This document shows positions 56,989 through 60,000 of a stretch of 60,000 nucleotides of DNA, one piece after another. Position numbers and translations under genes: made by a program. Below the pieces are notes generated by a model. That model worked only from the letters and a program-made list of their open reading frames with translations, was not told the origin of the DNA and did not search any database. This stretch comes from Polytrichum commune. Lineage: Eukaryota > Streptophyta > Polytrichopsida > Polytrichales > Polytrichaceae. Location of the stretch: assembly GCA_950295325.1 (NCBI GenBank), contig OX485804.1, positions 47,122,001 to 47,182,000 of the forward strand, written 5' to 3'. Within the stretch, counting starts at the first letter, position 1; the number at the start of each line of letters is the position of its first letter.

Positions 56989-57003
56989 CGCCATATTATA
57001 TAG
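56989..57003 (+). promoter_or_regulatory. Possible TATA box of the VWA/cache gene
   Basis: 'CCATATTATATAGG' lies about 70 bp before the start codon at 57069, just after the tandem duplication. Position and composition fit a TATA box, but there is no transcript evidence. Confidence 0.3.
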
Positions 57004-57068
57004 GAAGCGGGATGAAGGAGGTTTGGTGCTAATATTAATAATACCAGAAGGGTTAAAGATTTGAGAAT

Positions 57069-60000
57069 ATGGGGAGGTGGCGGCAGGGTTTGGTGCTGGT
57101 AGTGCAGATGATGCTTCTCGTTGTTTTCTCGTCGACACGAATGGTGTTGTGTACAGTGACGAGTTTCGGAGCACTTTCACAAACAGATCAGTTCCTGAAC
57201 GAGAGGGAATCAGCCGTGCGGAGTCTAGCTCAAAATGTGCTCAACTTGGCTCTGGACACCACTGATTGCGGTACTAATTGTTCCACTCGGCCCTAAGTTC
57301 CCAGATTTACATCGTGTACCTATGAGCATTATAGTACTACGAGGATTTAGAGATTTTGGCAGTCTTGTGATATATCCAAGCGTAGGACTTTCTTGAAGGG
57401 TGTAACTTGAATGTTGGGGCCTTGATTGGTGTCCGAGCGACCACTAGGAACTTAGTTTTCGGAGGTTTTGAACCTTAGGGATTTGATAACAGTAATATGG
57501 CTGTGGAGGAACGAACATGATGACACTAGGATGCAAAATGCGGTGTTTAATGTGGGGAGGAAAATGTAAAAATGCAGTATAACCTTTCTCCAATGATCTC
57601 CAATTGCAAGCAGGTGTATATCTGCTTTTTCTTTTTCTTTGATTGTGTTTGTTTTAACAAAATAAAATCTCGTAATGTGTGGGTGTATGTATATCCAGGC
57701 CTGTCGAATTGTGTCGATCACTGTTCGAGTAGACATTCTTGTTCGCCCCTCACAACGGATATCTTTACGTGTGCTGCGGCGCCTGCAAGTACGAAGGATT
57801 GTGAAAGAAATTTGAACCGCTCATGCTTGAACGTGAACGTGGACTTCGCTGCTAAGACTGGCTTTGTGCGGTAGGCATCGATCTATTTCTCATATTGGAA
57901 AGTTAGAGTGATAAATAACAGAACCGGCCGGGCCATTGTGAGCTGACTCCATGGTTTTAAGCCTCTAACTTCTCTTTGCCGGATAAAATTTCACTTGCCG
58001 GTGAGGGTCATCTATGAACATGTATATCACCGTATTCCACACGTACTCACATTGGCAGGGGGGCGATGGATTCTGTACCAGTTTTGGAAAAACCAGGGCA
58101 TAGGCCAGGAGATGTTTGCTCACCTTGAAATTGTAACCTTCCTGGACTCGCCAGGTGTAGCAGAGTTGTTGTCAGAGTCTAGAAAATTAATTAGCACAAG
58201 CAAGTTAAGAAGGTCGGAGGTTCACAATGATGGTCTGCTCCCGGGAATTTTCTTGACGATTTCTAAGAAAACGACTTCTCCTGTTGTTGATGATTGTGTT
58301 CAAAGTTGATCTGGTTGCAGAGTTCCACCTGGTCAAATCCTGTCCAATCTTAGCTCAGAAATAACGAGGGCAATCTGCTCCCTCGCAAATCTACAATTCT
58401 CCGCAAGCAGTCAAACGAGTTTCACACAGCTGACATTCTGGAACTACTTCGGATCTGCGGAAGGTGTCTGGCGAAGCTATCCTGGCCGGGTAAGTCAAAA
58501 TCTCCAGCTCTCGTAATTCTCTGGCTGTACAATATGGTTTGAGTTGCAGCAAACCAGTTATTAGACTGGTACACAAGTAGGTTAATCTGGATTAGTTCCA
58601 GTGATCGACTCTCCAGGAGTTTTGAATGCACCAAATTAGAGTTGTTACAACATATTTAATATTATGGGGGCAACCTTTGACGCGGGTTCATTTTTCTGCA
58701 TCTGACAACAGGCGGCGGATCCCAATGCTGGCTGCATCAAATACGACCCTCGCAAACGACCATGGTAGTCTCCAAGTGACCGTTCCATTCTCCAGAAGAC
58801 TAAGTAATGCACACTCATGACTTCAATTTTTCAAAGAAACTAGTACCTAAATCGCTTTAAGGAAGGACAATTTATCTTGCTCTTAAATGTTCGGCTATGG
58901 TGATTGCGAGTTATTGGATTACAAAAAACCAGGGTGACCCTTTCATTTACAGGTACATCTTAGCAACATCCGTCGTGAAGGACCTGGTTGTGCTTCTCGA
59001 CACAGGACAGAGAGATGCTGCCTTCAATTCTTCAAAGAAAATCATCACAGAGCTTTTTGGGACCATCTTTGTTTCCGACCATGTCAACGTTGTCACCTTC
59101 AACTCCACGGATGCAACATTGCTACAACAAACTTCAGTAAAGACGAAGGCCTCTCCTGCATTTTCACGAGGCTATTGGTTCTTTGCGTTCATTATCAAGC
59201 TCCTCAGTGACTAGTTTTAGGTCTTTTCTCTAAGCTTTCTCTAAGCTTCTGTGCTTTTGGAAATCGAGGAAATGTTCGTCAGTCGTAGTTCTCTCATGCC
59301 TCACCCATAGCTAGTATTCTTCAACCTTTTGACCTAATTTGATGCTGTTGAATTGCAGATTTATGTGGGCAGCAGTAGTGATCAGGATCTACTTAGTACT
59401 AACTTCAGCATCTCCGCTTTGACGAACAACCCCATTGGATACTCAAATATCAGTCAAGGGTTTCAGACCGCGCTAACAACGTTCAACTCATCGAGTAAAC
59501 TGAAAGTAAGTACCTTCTGCATATGAACCGCACCACTAGGATTGAAACGTGCTCAGAATTTCGACTATAATTGTGTGTTACATGGTGACCAATAGGTACT
59601 GAATACAATATCAATTCGAGGCATATGCGTAGTATGTGTGGATGTTAATCCAGTTTGCAATTTTTTACCCAAAAATCTGATGAACGTAAATAGAGGCATT
59701 TGGCAGATGATCGTGGTGTTGACGGACGGTCAATTTGCCCAAAGCAACGCGTTCAACGATTCAGCACTCCAAGTTGCCGTCTCGTCTCTCAATCATAAAG
59801 GCGTGGTCGTGTTCTTCTTTAGTTTGGGTTCAGGTGATTCAGATAACCCGCCGGATCCACTCACAGCGCTCCGCACCCTGTCTTGCCAGATGAACAGCAC
59901 CGTCTCCTATGTTAGTCTTTCAAATGCAATGACGAATGCCCTCTGGACAATTCGCCCTTATTTCGATTACCAGGCCACTCTGCGGTACAAACAGAACACC
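57069..60000 (+). CDS. Secreted/membrane VWA and cache domain protein, 5' part (7 exons so far)
   Basis: Resembles VWA-cache proteins (CACHD1 and calcium channel alpha2-delta group), which are extracellular and membrane-anchored. Exons: 57069-57270, 57699-57870, 58321-58489, 58712-58764, 58953-59136, 59359-59505, 59707 to beyond 60000; GT-AG introns, continuous frame, 407 codons here. Residues 1-28 form a signal peptide ('LVLVVQMMLLVVF' core). A Cys-rich stretch follows ('CVDHCSSRHSC'). Then comes 'FWNYFGSAEGVWRSYPGR' and 'IKYDPRKRPWY', typical of the cache segment before the VWA domain. The VWA strand is 'KDLVVLLDTGQRDAAF' (208-223), with later strands 'VNVVTFNSTD' and 'MIVVLTDG' (310-317). 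The metal-site motif DxSxS reads D-T-G-Q-R, so both serines are lost. The 3' end, including any membrane anchor, is outside the window. Plants lack canonical alpha2-delta channels, so its role is unknown. Confidence 0.88.

Noticed and set aside
58000-58309. Open frame between VWA/cache exons 2 and 3
   Set aside because: The join 57870 to 58321 keeps the frame and gives family-like cache sequence; the intervening frame is intronic.
1-60000. CRISPR arrays, tRNA, rRNA or prokaryotic operons
   Set aside because: None seen; introns, transit peptides and eukaryotic transposons show this is nuclear eukaryotic DNA.

Overview
The window looks like nuclear DNA of a green plant (streptophyte). It is AT-rich, its genes have many short exons with clear GT-AG introns, and they encode plant-type products: a full-length molybdenum cofactor sulfurase of the ABA3 type, a TRF-like protein with a 'VDLKDKWRNL' telobox Myb motif, and a plastid FAD5/ADS-type acyl-lipid desaturase. 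A short interstitial stretch of the plant telomere repeat is also present. The fourth gene, a secreted VWA/cache protein, is not one I associate with flowering plants. That and the repeat landscape make me lean towards a bryophyte, lycophyte, fern or charophyte, but this is inference and I cannot name a species. Layout: 1-1.6 kb is a dead LINE. 2.3-13.4 kb (minus) is the molybdenum cofactor sulfurase gene, which I rebuilt as 22 exons in one uninterrupted frame of 921 codons; several introns carry MITE-like repeats. 13.4-17 kb is intergenic. 17.0-24.5 kb (plus) is a 10-exon gene for a 998-residue TRF-like protein with a central PHD-like finger and a C-terminal Myb domain. 24.5-34.5 kb is a repeat field containing TIR elements, foldback elements and two copies of an exon-bearing segment. 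At 34.5-34.8 kb (minus) lies a single transit-peptide-like exon, head-to-head with the desaturase gene at 35.3-37.8 kb (plus, 5 exons, 411 residues). 38-56 kb is a dense repeat graveyard with LINE ends, Harbinger-like elements with TAA target duplications, Tigger/pogo-like elements with TA duplications, small MITEs and an abundant unclassified repeat, many nested in one another. 57.07-60 kb (plus) is the 5' part of the VWA/cache gene, which runs off the end of the window; a perfect 265-bp tandem duplication ends about 90 bp before its start codon. The genes do not form an operon or an obvious shared pathway: cofactor sulfuration, telomere/chromatin binding, plastid lipid desaturation and an extracellular sensor-like protein are unrelated functions. 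The clearest biological story is in the repeats. Three insertions can be read together with intact copies of their host repeat in the same window, which gives target duplications and relative ages directly. I saw no tRNA, rRNA, CRISPR or bacterial features. All exon models are by eye from splice sites and reading frame and have not been checked against transcripts.
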